NCBI RefSeq assembly: GCF_001544975.2
Contig: NZ_FCOG02000001.1
Location: 124,001 to 188,000 of the forward strand
DNA: 64,000 nucleotides
Reading direction: 5' to 3'
From: Caballeronia arationis
Lineage (GTDB): Bacteria; Pseudomonadota; Gammaproteobacteria; Burkholderiales; Burkholderiaceae
The position numbers and the translations under genes were made by a program. Under the pieces are notes generated by a model. That model was not told the origin of the DNA, searched no databases, and was given only the letters and a program-made list of their open reading frames with translations. Shown here piece after piece: positions 34,267 through 45,914 of the stretch (positions are counted from its first letter, which is position 1; the number at the start of each line of letters is the position of its first letter).

Positions 34267-35406
34267 TTGTCGAGCGCAAACACGAAGGACGCCGCCGCGC
34301 CGCGTACGTTCGCGCGTGCGTGGGCGCTCGTCAGCAAGGAGCCCGTCCTCGCGATTCTGATCCTCGCGCTCGCGGGACTGCAGGTTCTGCACCCGCGTCC
34401 CTGGGGCACGTTGCCCGCGCTGATCGACTGGCAGACGGTGCTCACGCTCGCCGGCTTGCTCATGTTGACGAAGGCCGTCGAATTGTCAGGATTCCTGATG
34501 TGGATGGCGCATCGCCTCGTGCATCGCATTCACAGCGAGCGGACGCTGGCGTTCCTGTTGATCGCGCTCGCCGCAGGACTTTCGACCCTCCTCACCAACG
34601 ACGTCGCGTTGTTCGCCGTCGTGCCGCTGGCGCTTTCGCTGCACAAACTGGCGCCGCTTCCGATCAAACGGCTCGTCATCTTCATTGCTCTCGCGGTGAA
34701 CGCGGGATCGGTCCTGACACCGCTCGGGAATCCTCAGAATCTCTTTCTCTGGCAGACGAGCGGGGTGTCGTTCGGCGCGTTCGTGTGGGCGCTCGCGCCG
34801 CTCTGTGCGGTATTGATGGCGATGCTGTACGTGCTGACGGCCTTCATGTTCCGCGCCGAGCCACTGGACCTTTCCGGCGACGTCGAGGAGCATCGCGTCG
34901 ACCGCACGCTGTGCATCGTGGCGGCACTGGCGTTCGTCGTATTCGTCGCGTCTGCGGATGCGCATCATGCAGGGCCGGCTCTCGCCGCGGTGGTCATCGG
35001 CTTCCTGGTGTGGCGACGGCAGGTCGTGCTGAAGATCGACTGGCTGCTGCTGCTCATCTTCGTGCTGATGTTCATCGTATTGCGCCGCGCCGCGGCGTTG
35101 CCGTGGGTGCATGACGCGATCGCGCGCATCGGCCTGCACACACCCCTTCGCGCATACGGGGCGGGCGCGGTGCTGTCACAAGGCATCAGCAACGTGCCGG
35201 CCGCCATCATGCTCGCCGAGTTCTCGAAGGATTGGCGCGCGCTCGCGTTCGGCGTGAGCGTCGGCGGCTTCGGTATCGCAATAGGATCGCTCGCCAACCT
35301 GATCGCCGTGCGACTCTGCGGCGAGAAGGGCATGTGGACACCGTTTCACATCGTATCGATACCATTCTGGATCGTGGCAACGCTGATCGGCGCCTGGCTT
35401 GTATGA
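34267..35406 (+). CDS. SLC13/ArsB-type anion permease
   Basis: A 379-residue membrane protein with about 10-11 helices, of the ion transporter superfamily (CitMHS/SLC13). Typical elements are LLTNDVALFAVVPLALSLHK in the first half, the NAGSVLTPLGNPQNLFLW hairpin, and a mirrored ISNVPAAIMLAEFSKDW in the second half. It likely carries a dicarboxylate or other anion coupled to Na+ or H+. The start is TTG 34267, 7 bp after the parB stop; no better in-frame start was seen before the first helix, but the N-terminus remains uncertain. Position between parB and the atp operon is common in this family of bacteria. Confidence 0.8.
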   Translation: MSSANTKDAAAPRTFARAWALVSKEPVLAILILALAGLQVLHPRPWGTLPALIDWQTVLTLAGLLMLTKAVELSGFLMWMAHRLVHRIHSERTLAFLLIALAAGLSTLLTNDVALFAVVPLALSLHKLAPLPIKRLVIFIALAVNAGSVLTPLGNPQNLFLWQTSGVSFGAFVWALAPLCAVLMAMLYVLTAFMFRAEPLDLSGDVEEHRVDRTLCIVAALAFVVFVASADAHHAGPALAAVVIGFLVWRRQVVLKIDWLLLLIFVLMFIVLRRAAALPWVHDAIARIGLHTPLRAYGAGAVLSQGISNVPAAIMLAEFSKDWRALAFGVSVGGFGIAIGSLANLIAVRLCGEKGMWTPFHIVSIPFWIVATLIGAWLV

Positions 35407-35519
35407 GCTAAAACCGCGCCTTACAACCCTTCACGAACGGGCGATAAATGCAAGAAAATTCTCAGTTGATCGACTGATTTCTAAGAGTCGTCTGCTTGGC
35501 TTTTGACGCACCTAAACTA

Positions 35520-35548
35520 TTGAATCCCCGACAACAATCGCTTACAAT
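35520..35548 (+). promoter_or_regulatory. Sigma-70 promoter of the ATP synthase operon
   Basis: TTGAAT-N17-TACAAT, five of six matches to -10 and four of six to -35 with ideal spacing. Transcription would start near 35555, 36 bp before the first atpI start candidate. Confidence 0.65.
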
Positions 35549-35590
35549 CCCCCGGATTTATCAGCTTGGCGACCCAGAAAGCGCGGCGTA

Positions 35591-36205
35591 ATGGCGCTGT
35601 CGAATGCAGGGGCGAAAGTAGTCGAGAACCGGGACTTTTTGGCAGATAGTGTGATGACGGTGCGAGAGCAGAATCGAGCGCCGCGAGGCGGGCAAGACGG
35701 GCGCCGGTCGCCATCTGAAGCTAACGAGAACACATCCGGAAATCGGCCGCACAACTCGTTTGACGATTCGTGGGACGCCGAAGCGCAAGATAACAATATC
35801 GTTCCGCTCACGCGGGCTCAGGCAGAGACGCTGTTTGGTCCGGAAGTGAGTCGTCCATCGCGTGTCACGCCGTACAAGGTCGTGGCAGCGCAAATGGTTT
35901 TGTCCCTGGGTGCGACGCTGGCGTGGTGGCTGTTCTACAGTCCGCCGGGTGATGCCGCGCTGTCCGCCTTCCTGGGAGGAGCGATCTGCTGGGTGCCGAG
36001 CGCATTGTTCGCGGCACGCCTGAAAGCGAAGAGTGGCGCCGAAACCATCATGAGCTGGATGATCGGCGAGGCGCTCAAGATGGGTGCGACGATTGCAATG
36101 TTTGTCGCGATCGCGTACTGGTACAAAGGCGCATTGTGGGTGCCGCTTCTGGTCACCTATCTGGTCGCGCTGAAGACGTACTGGATTGCGATGGTGTGGC
36201 GCTGA
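35591..36205 (+). CDS. atpI: ATP synthase subunit I
   Basis: AtpI is a small membrane protein that assists c-ring assembly of F1Fo ATP synthase. Residues ~95-204 hold four hydrophobic helices (KVVAAQMVLSLGATLAWWLF, AFLGGAICWVPSALFAARL, MGATIAMFVAIAYWYKG, and VPLLVTYLVALKTYWIAMVW) with the AtpI layout. Ahead of them is an unusually long hydrophilic N-terminus of ~90 residues, rich in Asn, Arg and Asp. The start is uncertain: ATG 35591 gives 204 residues and ATG 35654 gives 183; neither has a strong ribosome site. It is first in the atpIBEFHAGDC operon. Confidence 0.85.
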   Translation: MALSNAGAKVVENRDFLADSVMTVREQNRAPRGGQDGRRSPSEANENTSGNRPHNSFDDSWDAEAQDNNIVPLTRAQAETLFGPEVSRPSRVTPYKVVAAQMVLSLGATLAWWLFYSPPGDAALSAFLGGAICWVPSALFAARLKAKSGAETIMSWMIGEALKMGATIAMFVAIAYWYKGALWVPLLVTYLVALKTYWIAMVWR

Positions 36206-36385
36206 GCGCGTGGGTCAGGACGAGGCGCGCCAGCAGTTGGGCAGACAGTATCAGAGCAAATAAATACGTGCGGATTCCATATCCTGCACGCGGGCCTGCG
36301 CCCTGCGAGCCGCAAAGCCTACGCGGTGGCTCGGGGAATCGACAGGCGTCGAAAGATTTTTGACAATTTGGGTGGCTTTAACGAT

Positions 36386-37237
36386 ATGGCAGCTAGCGAA
36401 GGAACGCGCGCTCTGGATCCGTCCGAGTACATTGCGCACCACTTGCAGAATCTTTCCAATCACCATCAGACGTCGATTTTCGACATCCACGTCTGGAATC
36501 TCGATACGTTGTTCTGGTCGATCGTCTGCGGCCTGGTCACGATCCTGATTCTCGGCATCGCCGCCCGCAAGGCGACGTCCGGCGTTCCGGGGCGCTTCCA
36601 GAGCGCGATCGAGATGCTCGTGGAGATGGTCGAAGATCAATCGAAGTCGATGATCCACGGCAACCGCCGCTTCATCGCTCCGCTCGCGCTGACCGTCTTC
36701 GTCTGGGTCGCCCTGATGAATTCGCTCGACTTCATCCCCGTCGACCTGCCGGGCCGCGTGATCGAATGGCTGGGTCTGTCGGAAGCCATTCCGCATCACC
36801 GCATCGTTCCGACTGCCGACCTGAACGGCACGCTCGGCATCGCGCTCGGCGTGTTCGCGCTGATGATTTACTACAACCTCAAGATCAAGGGCGCCGGCGG
36901 CTTCGTTCACGAACTGCTGTCGGCTCCGTTCGGCGCGCATCCGCTGCTGTGGATCCCGAACCTTGCACTGAACATCATCGAGTTCGTCGCCAAGACGGTT
37001 TCTCTCGGCATGCGGCTGTTCGGCAACATGTACGCGGGCGAACTGCTCTTCCTGCTGATCGCCCTGCTCGGCAGCATGTGGCACTTCGGCGCGGACGCCT
37101 CTGTACTTGGCTTTCTCGGCCACGTGGTCGCGGGTACGGTCTGGGCGATTTTCCACATTCTGATCGTTCTGCTCCAAGCGTTCATTTTCATGATGCTGAC
37201 GCTGGTGTACATCGGCCAGGCGCATGACACGCACTAA
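36386..37237 (+). CDS. atpB: ATP synthase Fo subunit a
   Basis: A 283-residue proton-channel subunit of the inner membrane Fo sector. The essential arginine is in [18 protein letters not shown], next to the c-ring interface, and the N-terminal [12 protein letters not shown] segment is typical of betaproteobacterial subunit a. ATG 36386 starts [16 protein letters not shown]; the longer frame from 36326 is not conserved-looking. It is separated from atpI by 180 bp, which could hold a secondary promoter or leader. Confidence 0.95.
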   Translation: MAASEGTRALDPSEYIAHHLQNLSNHHQTSIFDIHVWNLDTLFWSIVCGLVTILILGIAARKATSGVPGRFQSAIEMLVEMVEDQSKSMIHGNRRFIAPLALTVFVWVALMNSLDFIPVDLPGRVIEWLGLSEAIPHHRIVPTADLNGTLGIALGVFALMIYYNLKIKGAGGFVHELLSAPFGAHPLLWIPNLALNIIEFVAKTVSLGMRLFGNMYAGELLFLLIALLGSMWHFGADASVLGFLGHVVAGTVWAIFHILIVLLQAFIFMMLTLVYIGQAHDTH

Positions 37238-37597
<360 letters not shown>

Positions 37598-37612
37598 GGT
37601 TCCTCGGAAGTG

Positions 37613-37688
37613 TGCGTCTGACCCATCGTGAAGACGCAGGACGGAACGGATGAGGGCGCTTTATCGATGCAGATCGTCGATGAGCGCC
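37613..37688 (+). other. Two RNA hairpins in the atpE-atpF gap
   Basis: Hairpin 1 pairs TGCGTCT (37613-37619) with AGACGCA (37632-37638). Hairpin 2 pairs GGCGCT (37655-37660) with AGCGCC (37683-37688) and inside it ATCGA (37663-37667) with TCGAT (37677-37681). No T run follows, so they look like stability or processing elements rather than terminators. Confidence 0.5.
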
Positions 37689-37732
37689 TTACCGTTTCAC
37701 TCTCCCGAAAAAGCAACGTTTAAGGAAACACC

Positions 37733-38203
37733 GTGAATCTCAACGCAACCCTGTTTGCGCAAATGGTCGTGTTTCTGATCCTCGCGTGGTTCACGATGAA
37801 GTTCGTGTGGCCGCCGTTGATCAACGCCCTCGATGAGCGCTCGAAGAAGATCGCCGACGGCCTCGCCGCCGCCGAAAAGGGCAAGACGGAACTCGAAGCC
37901 GCGCACAAGCGCGTCGACCAGGAACTCGCGCAAGCCCGCAATGACGGCCAGCAGCGTATCGCCGAAGCTGAAAAGCGTGCGGTCTCCGTCGCCGACGAAA
38001 TCAAGGCCAACGCACAAGCCGAAGCCGCGCGCATCATTGCGCAGGCAAAGGCCGACGCAGACCAGCAAGTCGTGAAGGCACGCGAAGCACTGCGCGCCGA
38101 AGTCGCGGCTTTGGCCGTGAAGGGCGCCGAGCAAATCCTGAAGCGCGAAGTCGACCAGAAGGCGCATTCCGATCTGCTGAATCAACTCAAAACCGAGCTC
38201 TGA
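37733..38203 (+). CDS. atpF: ATP synthase Fo subunit b
   Basis: A 156-residue peripheral stalk subunit: one N-terminal membrane helix ([20 protein letters not shown]) followed by a long charged coiled-coil helix rich in Ala, Lys and Glu. It connects Fo to F1 through subunit delta. The start is GTG 37733, with TAAGGAAACACC upstream at proper spacing. The stop is 2 bp before atpH. Confidence 0.95.
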   Translation: MNLNATLFAQMVVFLILAWFTMKFVWPPLINALDERSKKIADGLAAAEKGKTELEAAHKRVDQELAQARNDGQQRIAEAEKRAVSVADEIKANAQAEAARIIAQAKADADQQVVKAREALRAEVAALAVKGAEQILKREVDQKAHSDLLNQLKTEL

Positions 38204-38205
38204 TC

Positions 38206-38748
38206 ATGGCTGAACTTGCAACCATCGCCCGTCCTTACGCAGAAGCGCTGTTTCGCGTGGCCGAAGCCGGTGATCTCGCGGCCTGGTCCAACTTCGTCGA
38301 GGAGCTGGCACAGGTTGCGCGTCTGCCGGAAGTGCTGTCGGTCGCCACGAACCCGAAGGTCAGCCGCGAACAGATCAGCGACCTGCTGCTTTCCGCGGTG
38401 AAGTCGCCGTTCGCGCAGGACAACGCGCAGGCGAAGAACTTCGTGCATATGCTGGTCGACAACCATCGCCTGCCGCTGATGCCCGAAGTCGCCGTGCAGT
38501 TCGACGAGCTGAAGAACGCCCGCGAAGGCGCGGCCGACGCGTTGATCGTGAGCGCGTTCCCGCTCGAAGGCGAACAGTTGAACGACCTCGTCGCAAGTCT
38601 CGAACGCAAGTTCCAACGCAAGCTGAAAGCCACCGTCGAAATCGACCCGTCGCTGATCGGCGGCGTACGCGTGACGGTTGGCGACGAAGTGCTCGATACC
38701 TCGGTCCGCGCGCGCCTCGCCAGCATGCAGACGGCTCTGACCGCCTGA
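38206..38748 (+). CDS. atpH: ATP synthase F1 subunit delta
   Basis: A 180-residue OSCP-type subunit attaching the stalk to the alpha3beta3 head. The N-terminal [13 protein letters not shown] and the C-terminal strand [22 protein letters not shown] are the two family signatures. ATG 38206 starts 2 bp after atpF, which suggests coupled translation. Confidence 0.95.
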   Translation: MAELATIARPYAEALFRVAEAGDLAAWSNFVEELAQVARLPEVLSVATNPKVSREQISDLLLSAVKSPFAQDNAQAKNFVHMLVDNHRLPLMPEVAVQFDELKNAREGAADALIVSAFPLEGEQLNDLVASLERKFQRKLKATVEIDPSLIGGVRVTVGDEVLDTSVRARLASMQTALTA

Positions 38749-38794
38749 CGCGCCGAAGCTGGCACGCAACAGAATTGACTATCAGGAGCGAATA

Positions 38795-40336
38795 ATGCAA
38801 CTCAATCCCTCTGAGATCAGCGAGCTGATCAAGAGCCGGATCCAGGGCCTTGAAGCGAGCGCGGACGTTCGCAACCAGGGCACCGTGATCTCCGTGACCG
38901 ACGGTATCGTGCGTATCCACGGCCTGTCGGACGTGATGCAGGGCGAAATGCTCGAATTCCCGGGCAACACGTTCGGCCTCGCGCTGAACCTCGAGCGCGA
39001 CTCGGTCGGCGCCGTGATTCTGGGTGAATACGAACACATTTCGGAAGGCGACATCGTCAAGACGACGGGCCGCATTCTCGAAGTGCCGGTCGGTCCGGAA
39101 CTGCTCGGCCGCGTGGTCGATGCACTCGGCAACCCGATCGACGGCAAGGGCCCGATCAACGCGAAGATGACCGACGCAGTCGAAAAGATTGCACCGGGCG
39201 TGATCTGGCGTAAGTCGGTGTCGGAGCCGGTCCAGACCGGCCTGAAGTCGATCGACGCGATGGTGCCGATCGGCCGTGGCCAGCGCGAGCTGATCATTGG
39301 CGACCGTCAGTGCGGCAAGACCGCCGTCGCGATCGACGCGATCATCAACCAGAAGGGCAAGAACCTCTTCTGTATCTACGTCGCGATCGGCCAGAAGGCT
39401 TCGTCGATCATGAACGTGGTGCGCAAGCTCGAAGAAACCGGCGCGATGGAATACACGATCGTCGTCGCGGCTTCGGCTTCGGAATCGGCTGCGATGCAAT
39501 ACCTCTCGCCGTACGCCGGCTGCTCGATGGGCGAATACTTCCGCGATCGCGGGCAAGATGCGCTGATCGTGTTCGACGACTTGACCAAGCAAGCCTGGGC
39601 GTATCGTCAGATTTCGCTGCTGCTGCGCCGTCCGCCGGGTCGTGAAGCGTATCCGGGCGACGTGTTCTATCTGCACTCGCGTCTGCTGGAACGTGCGGCT
39701 CGCGTGTCGGAAGACTACGTCGAGAAGTTCACCAACGGTGAAGTGAAGGGCAAGAGCGGTTCGCTGACGGCGTTGCCGGTCATCGAAACGCAAGCTGGCG
39801 ACGTGACCGCGTTCGTTCCGACGAACGTGATCTCGATTACCGACGGTCAGATCTTCCTGGAAACCGACTTGTTCAACGCCGGTATCCGCCCTGCAATCAA
39901 CGCGGGCGTGTCGGTGTCGCGAGTCGGCGGTGCAGCTCAGACCAAGGTCGTGAAGAAGCTGTCGGGCGGTATTCGTACTGACCTGGCGCAGTACCGTGAA
40001 CTGGCCGCATTCGCGCAGTTCGCATCGGACCTCGACGAAGCCACCCGTAAGCAGCTCGAACGCGGCCGTCGCGTGACGGAACTGCTCAAGCAGCCGCAGT
40101 ATCAGCCGCTGCAAGTGTGGGAACTGGCCGTCGCGCTGTTCGCGGCGAACAACGGTTATCTCGACGACCTCGAAGTCAGCCAGGTGCTGCCGTTCGAAAA
40201 GGGTCTGCGCGAATACCTGAAGACGAGCCACGCCGACATGGTCAAGCGCATCGAAGACAACAAAGACTTGTCGAAGGACGACGAAGGCGCATTGCATGCC
40301 GCGCTGAAGGACTTCAAGAAGTCGGGCGCTTACTGA
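38795..40336 (+). CDS. atpA: ATP synthase F1 subunit alpha
   Basis: A 513-residue non-catalytic nucleotide-binding subunit. The P-loop reads [11 protein letters not shown], with Cys where E. coli has Thr, a variant I recall as normal in Burkholderiaceae. Also visible are the signature [17 protein letters not shown] and the conserved arginine region [23 protein letters not shown] 38795 has a CAGGAGCGA site. The C-terminus is the family-typical lysine-rich [11 protein letters not shown]. Confidence 0.97.
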   Translation: MQLNPSEISELIKSRIQGLEASADVRNQGTVISVTDGIVRIHGLSDVMQGEMLEFPGNTFGLALNLERDSVGAVILGEYEHISEGDIVKTTGRILEVPVGPELLGRVVDALGNPIDGKGPINAKMTDAVEKIAPGVIWRKSVSEPVQTGLKSIDAMVPIGRGQRELIIGDRQCGKTAVAIDAIINQKGKNLFCIYVAIGQKASSIMNVVRKLEETGAMEYTIVVAASASESAAMQYLSPYAGCSMGEYFRDRGQDALIVFDDLTKQAWAYRQISLLLRRPPGREAYPGDVFYLHSRLLERAARVSEDYVEKFTNGEVKGKSGSLTALPVIETQAGDVTAFVPTNVISITDGQIFLETDLFNAGIRPAINAGVSVSRVGGAAQTKVVKKLSGGIRTDLAQYRELAAFAQFASDLDEATRKQLERGRRVTELLKQPQYQPLQVWELAVALFAANNGYLDDLEVSQVLPFEKGLREYLKTSHADMVKRIEDNKDLSKDDEGALHAALKDFKKSGAY

Positions 40337-40431
40337 TCTCAACATTGATCGGGACTTTGGAGCGGCGCGGGCCGCTTCGGGCCGCAAGGCAAGATGAAGC
40401 ACCCCGCGCCACTTCGATCAAGGAGTAAGCA

Positions 40432-41322
40432 ATGGCTGGAATGAAGGAAATTCGCGGCAAGATCAAGAGCGTGCAGAACACGCGCAAGATCACGAAGGCG
40501 ATGGAGATGGTGGCCGCGTCGAAGATGCGCCGCGCGCAGGAACGCATGCGCGCCGCTCGTCCGTACGCCGACAAGGTTCGCGACATCGCGGCGCACATGA
40601 GCGCAGCCACGCCCGAGTACCGCCATCCGTTCATGGTGAAGAACGAAGGCGCGAAAGTGGCCGGCATCATCCTCGTTACGACCGACAAGGGTCTGTGCGG
40701 CGGCATGAACACGAACATCCTGCGTGCGTCGGTTCAGAAGTTCAAGGAACTGGAGCAGCAGGGCACGACGATCGAAGCATCGGCCATCGGCAGCAAGGGT
40801 CTCGGCTTCCTGAATCGTCTGCGGGCGAAGGTCGTGTCGGAAGTCACGCATCTCGGCGATACGCCGCATCTGGAAAAGCTGATCGGCGCGGTGAAGGTGC
40901 AGCTCGACCTGTATTCGGAAGGCAAGATCAACGCGGTGTACCTGGCGTACACGCGCTTCGTCAACACGATGAAGCAGGATGCGGTGATCGAGCAATTGCT
41001 GCCGCTGTCGGCGGAAGACTTCAAGGATCGCGCCGACGAAGAAGGTTCCGTCACGCCGAAGACGTCGTGGGACTACATCTACGAGCCGGATGCGCAGACC
41101 GTCGTCGATGAACTGCTCGTGCGTTATGTCGAAGCGCTCGTCTATCAGGCGGTCGCGGAGAACATGGCATCGGAGCAATCGGCCCGGATGGTCGCGATGA
41201 AGGCCGCGTCGGACAATGCGAAGACCGTGATCGGCGAATTGCAGCTCGTCTACAACAAGAGCCGGCAGGCCGCGATTACGAAGGAACTCTCGGAAATCGT
41301 CAGCGGCGCCGCTGCGGTCTGA
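40432..41322 (+). CDS. atpG: ATP synthase F1 subunit gamma
   Basis: A 296-residue central shaft subunit. The N-terminal helix contains [20 protein letters not shown] and [11 protein letters not shown], and the C-terminal helix [20 protein letters not shown] ends with [14 protein letters not shown], the standard signature. ATG 40432 follows CAAGGAGTAAGCA. The 95-bp atpA-atpG gap holds a GC hairpin-prone stretch but no terminator. Confidence 0.96.
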   Translation: MAGMKEIRGKIKSVQNTRKITKAMEMVAASKMRRAQERMRAARPYADKVRDIAAHMSAATPEYRHPFMVKNEGAKVAGIILVTTDKGLCGGMNTNILRASVQKFKELEQQGTTIEASAIGSKGLGFLNRLRAKVVSEVTHLGDTPHLEKLIGAVKVQLDLYSEGKINAVYLAYTRFVNTMKQDAVIEQLLPLSAEDFKDRADEEGSVTPKTSWDYIYEPDAQTVVDELLVRYVEALVYQAVAENMASEQSARMVAMKAASDNAKTVIGELQLVYNKSRQAAITKELSEIVSGAAAV

Positions 41323-41325
41323 TGA

Positions 41326-42759
<1,434 letters not shown>

Positions 42760-42879
42760 CGGTCGGGTGTAAAGAAGCGGACGCATGGCACATGCCGGCG
42801 TCTTCGAACTACGCTCACCCAGCCTTGCATGGGACGAGAGTAAGCGCCAAAGCGCGAACACTCGTCGACAGGAGTCGAT

Positions 42880-43305
42880 ATGGCAACCATCAAAGTAGAC
42901 GTCGTCAGCGCGGAAGAGCAGATCTTCTCGGGCCAGGCGAAGTTCGTCGCGCTGCCGGGCGAAGCGGGTGAACTCGGCATTCTGCCGGGCCACACGCCGC
43001 TCATCACGCGCATTCGTCCGGGCGCGGTGCGCATCGAGGCGGAAGACGGCTCGGAAGAGTTCGTGTTCGTCGCGGGCGGGATTCTCGAAATCCAGCCGGG
43101 CGTCGTGACCGTGCTCGCCGATACGGCGATCCGCGGCGCAGACCTCGACGAAGCGAAAGCCGAGCAGGCGAAGAAGCGTGCCGAAGAGGCGTTGCAGAAC
43201 ACGGATTCGAACCTCGAGTACGCGACCGCGCAAGCGGAGCTGGCGTACGCGACGGCTCAGCTCGCTGCAATTCAGCGTCTGCGGAAGCTTCGCGCACAGC
43301 ATTGA
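42880..43305 (+). CDS. atpC: ATP synthase F1 subunit epsilon
   Basis: A 141-residue subunit with an N-terminal beta sandwich ([20 protein letters not shown] and [20 protein letters not shown]) and a C-terminal helical hairpin that can inhibit ATP hydrolysis. ATG 42880 follows ACAGGAGTCGAT. It closes the atp operon; a UUCG-loop terminator stands 23 bp after the stop. Confidence 0.96.
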   Translation: MATIKVDVVSAEEQIFSGQAKFVALPGEAGELGILPGHTPLITRIRPGAVRIEAEDGSEEFVFVAGGILEIQPGVVTVLADTAIRGADLDEAKAEQAKKRAEEALQNTDSNLEYATAQAELAYATAQLAAIQRLRKLRAQH

Positions 43306-43327
43306 GCGCGGTCTCATCGCGTGATCG

Positions 43328-43354
43328 AAAAGGCAGCCTTCGGGCTGCTTTTTT
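43328..43354 (+). terminator. Intrinsic terminator of the atp operon
   Basis: GCAGCC-TTCG-GGCTGC stem with a stable TTCG tetraloop followed by six T residues. Confidence 0.88.
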
Positions 43355-43577
43355 GTTTTTTGCTTGCCGATGCACGCCCGACCGGCACGCGCATTTCTGC
43401 ATATCGATTGTGCGTCGGCTCCCGTTTCGCGCGTAACGTGCTGATTTGATGCCACTTGCGTGCGCCGGTCGCAAAGCCGTTGCGGGTAACACTGAATGCC
43501 CGCCATTCCTTTTGCCATGCAAAATAGTCTTCCAAAATGCCTGCAACCCCGGGCAGCACTTCATGGCGGAGACATCG

Positions 43578-45308
43578 ATGGCAATTCAACCGACGCAAGC
43601 CGGCGCGCAAATCGAACCGCGCGACGGCCTTTCCTACGTCCGCGGCTCGACCGACATTCCCCTCTCGGACGCCACCGTCTCGCGTTTCCTGCTCGGCACG
43701 GTCGCGCGGTTTCCCGACCGTCCCGCGGTCACTTTCCGCGAGCAGAACATCCGCTGGACCTGGCGCCAGTTCGCCGACGAAGTCGACATCCTCGCGAGCG
43801 GGCTGCTTACGCTTGGCATCGAACAGGGTGACCGCGTCGGGATCTGGTCGCCGAACCGCGCTGAATGGTTGCTGACCCAGTTCGCGACCGCGCGGATCGG
43901 CGCGGTGCTGGTGAACATCAATCCGGCCTATCGGCTCGCCGAACTCGAATACGCGCTCAACAAGGTTGGCTGCCGTGCGCTGATCGCGGCCGAGCAGTTC
44001 AAGACGTCGAAGTATCTGGAGATGCTACAAACGCTCGCTCCCGAACTCGCCGACGCAGAGCCCAACGCGTTGCACGCCGGAAAGCTGCCGGAACTGCGCA
44101 CGGTGATCCGCATGGGCGAGACCAGAACGCCCGGCATGCTCAATTTCGGCGACGTCATGATGCGCGGCCGCGAGCATCTCGATGCGGCGAAGCTCGACGC
44201 GCTCGAAGCCAAGCTCGATGCCCATGAACCGATCAACATCCAGTTCACGAGTGGCACGACCGGCAATCCGAAGGGCGCGACGCTCACGCACCACAACGTC
44301 GTGAACAACGCGCGCTATATCGCGATGGCGATGCGGCTCTCCGAGAACGATTCGCTTTGCATTCCGGTGCCGCTCTATCACTGCTTCGGCATGGTGCTGG
44401 CGGTGCTGGCGTGCGTTTCGACCGGTTGCGCGATGGTTTTCCCGGGGGAAGCCTTCGATCCCGCCGCGACGCTCGCCGCGGTCCACGAGGAGCGCTGCAC
44501 GGCGCTGCACGGCGTGCCGACGATGTTCATCGCAGAACTCGATCATCCGGACTTCGCGAAATACGACCTGAGCCGCCTGCGCACGGGCATCATGGCCGGC
44601 TCGCCGTGCCCGATCGAGACGATGAAGCGCGTCGTGTCGACGATGAACCTGCGCGAGATCACGATCGCCTACGGCATGACGGAGACGAGCCCGGTGTCGT
44701 TCCAGAGCTCGACCACCGATCCGCTCGACAAGCGCACGACGACGGTCGGCCGCATCCAGCCGCATCTCGAAGTAAAGGTGATCGATCCGACGGGCGAAAT
44801 CGTGCCGGTCGGCGAGACGGGCGAGCTGTGCACGCGCGGCTATTCGGTGATGAAGGGCTATTGGGGCGAAGAGGAAAAGACGCGCGAATCGATCGTCGAT
44901 GGCTGGATGCACACTGGCGACCTCGCGACGGTCGATGCCGAAGGCTACTGCAACATCGTCGGCCGGCTGAAGGACATGCTGATTCGAGGCGGCGAGAACG
45001 TCTATCCGCGCGAAATCGAGGAATTCCTCTTCCGGCATCCGAAAGTACAGTCGGTTCAGGTGTTCGGCGTGCCCGACCAGAAATACGGCGAGGAGGTGTG
45101 CGCGTGGATCGTGGTGCGGCCGGGCGAGCACGCGACCGAGCAGGAAATTCGCGAATTCTGCCAAGGGCAGATCGCGCATTACAAGATTCCGCGTTACATC
45201 CGCTTCGTCGACGAGTTGCCGATGACCGTGACCGGCAAGGCGCAAAAATTCGTCATGCGCGCGCGGATGATCGAAGAATTGAAGGTGGCGGAGAGTAAAA
45301 CGGCTTGA
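43578..45308 (+). CDS. AMP-binding acyl-CoA ligase (FadD-like)
   Basis: A 576-residue ANL-superfamily ligase that activates a carboxylic acid, probably medium or long-chain fatty acid, via an acyl-AMP to an acyl-CoA. Motifs: P-loop [11 protein letters not shown] near residue 223, the A5 motif [13 protein letters not shown]7 [20 protein letters not shown] (in part), and the C-terminal catalytic lysine in [13 protein letters not shown] 43578 has GCGGAGACATCG upstream; ATG 43563 would add five residues. It stands alone after the atp terminator. Chain-length preference cannot be deduced. Confidence 0.87.
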   Translation: MAIQPTQAGAQIEPRDGLSYVRGSTDIPLSDATVSRFLLGTVARFPDRPAVTFREQNIRWTWRQFADEVDILASGLLTLGIEQGDRVGIWSPNRAEWLLTQFATARIGAVLVNINPAYRLAELEYALNKVGCRALIAAEQFKTSKYLEMLQTLAPELADAEPNALHAGKLPELRTVIRMGETRTPGMLNFGDVMMRGREHLDAAKLDALEAKLDAHEPINIQFTSGTTGNPKGATLTHHNVVNNARYIAMAMRLSENDSLCIPVPLYHCFGMVLAVLACVSTGCAMVFPGEAFDPAATLAAVHEERCTALHGVPTMFIAELDHPDFAKYDLSRLRTGIMAGSPCPIETMKRVVSTMNLREITIAYGMTETSPVSFQSSTTDPLDKRTTTVGRIQPHLEVKVIDPTGEIVPVGETGELCTRGYSVMKGYWGEEEKTRESIVDGWMHTGDLATVDAEGYCNIVGRLKDMLIRGGENVYPREIEEFLFRHPKVQSVQVFGVPDQKYGEEVCAWIVVRPGEHATEQEIREFCQGQIAHYKIPRYIRFVDELPMTVTGKAQKFVMRARMIEELKVAESKTA

Positions 45309-45401
45309 ATTGAGGAGTACGCGCCGCGTTCTCCATTTACATCGATATACGCAACAAACGCGCGATTCGTTTCACGGATCGCGCAAACGTTTGTCCGGAC
45401 G

Positions 45402-45427
45402 AAAAAAAAGCGGGCCTGGAGCCCGCT
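45402..45427 (-). terminator. Minus-strand intrinsic terminator
   Basis: The stem AGCGGGC/GCCCGCT (45409-45415 with 45421-45427) around a 5-nt loop is followed on the minus strand by eight T residues. It points leftwards, so it must end a minus-strand transcript starting right of 45440. Confidence 0.85.
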
Positions 45428-45439
45428 AAAAACCACACG

Positions 45440-45697
45440 CTACGGGGTTAGCGCGAGGAGACCAAAGGTGGGAACGACTTCGATACCGCTTGTTGGACCG
45501 AAGAACGACCCCAACAAAGATGTCCCAGAGGAGGGTTTCGGCATTTGCCGACTATCGGGCACGTGGTCTTTTCTAACACACCGCACCCAACACATCCGTG
45601 TTGAAACCGTTTGAAGAGATTGTGGGCGAATTGATCTGAGGTCGCCGTAACAAAGTGTTTCAGGTTGTAACCCGCGTCGCATAAGGCGCAGTGGCAA
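45440..45697 (-). CDS. Uncertain small protein or RNA gene on the minus strand
   Basis: The frame 45440-45697 (85 residues, TTG start or an internal ATG 15 bp further) ends with a hydrophobic SLLGSFFGPTSGIEVVPTFG stretch, and its TAG stop is 13 bp before the minus-strand terminator. A competing frame, 45448-45720 (90 residues, TTG start), is cysteine-rich (YCHCALC, GCVGCG, CPIVGKC). I recognise neither, and codon usage does not decide between them. A sequencing frameshift joining the two, or a non-coding RNA, are open alternatives. The terminator makes some minus-strand transcript likely. Confidence 0.3.
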   Translation of the reverse strand: MPLRLMRRGLQPETLCYGDLRSIRPQSLQTVSTRMCWVRCVRKDHVPDSRQMPKPSSGTSLLGSFFGPTSGIEVVPTFGLLALTP

Positions 45698-45914
45698 TAT
45701 CTAAGCGCATTTCCCGGCAAATTCGAATATAAATTGTTTGACCTCCGAAAATCACCGCCGGGTCAATTGGCGTTGTGCTCCGATTGCTATTTTTCAGACT
45801 AGTGCAAAAACTCTAAAATTTCGGGAAAATCGAACGTACGGTCGAATGAAATCGAAAAGCATTTTCGGGAAACAGGGAATAAATCGGCCGCAAGCGAAAA
45901 CACGGAGACAAGAA

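Larger units (their letters stand above)
45309..45914. other. 606-bp region with an unexplained minus-strand transcription unit
   Basis: Base composition is lower in GC than the flanking genes. On the plus strand no gene is seen until the esterase. On the minus strand a terminator (45402-45427) follows two overlapping ~90-codon frames (see next entry). AT-rich DNA at 45720-45860 probably holds the promoters of both the minus unit and the esterase. Confidence 0.5.

Noticed and set aside
39310..39324. Cys instead of Thr in the AtpA P-loop (GDRQCGKT) as a defect
   Set aside because: I recall this form in ATP synthase alpha subunits of related Burkholderiaceae, and the rest of the protein is intact; it is a lineage variant.
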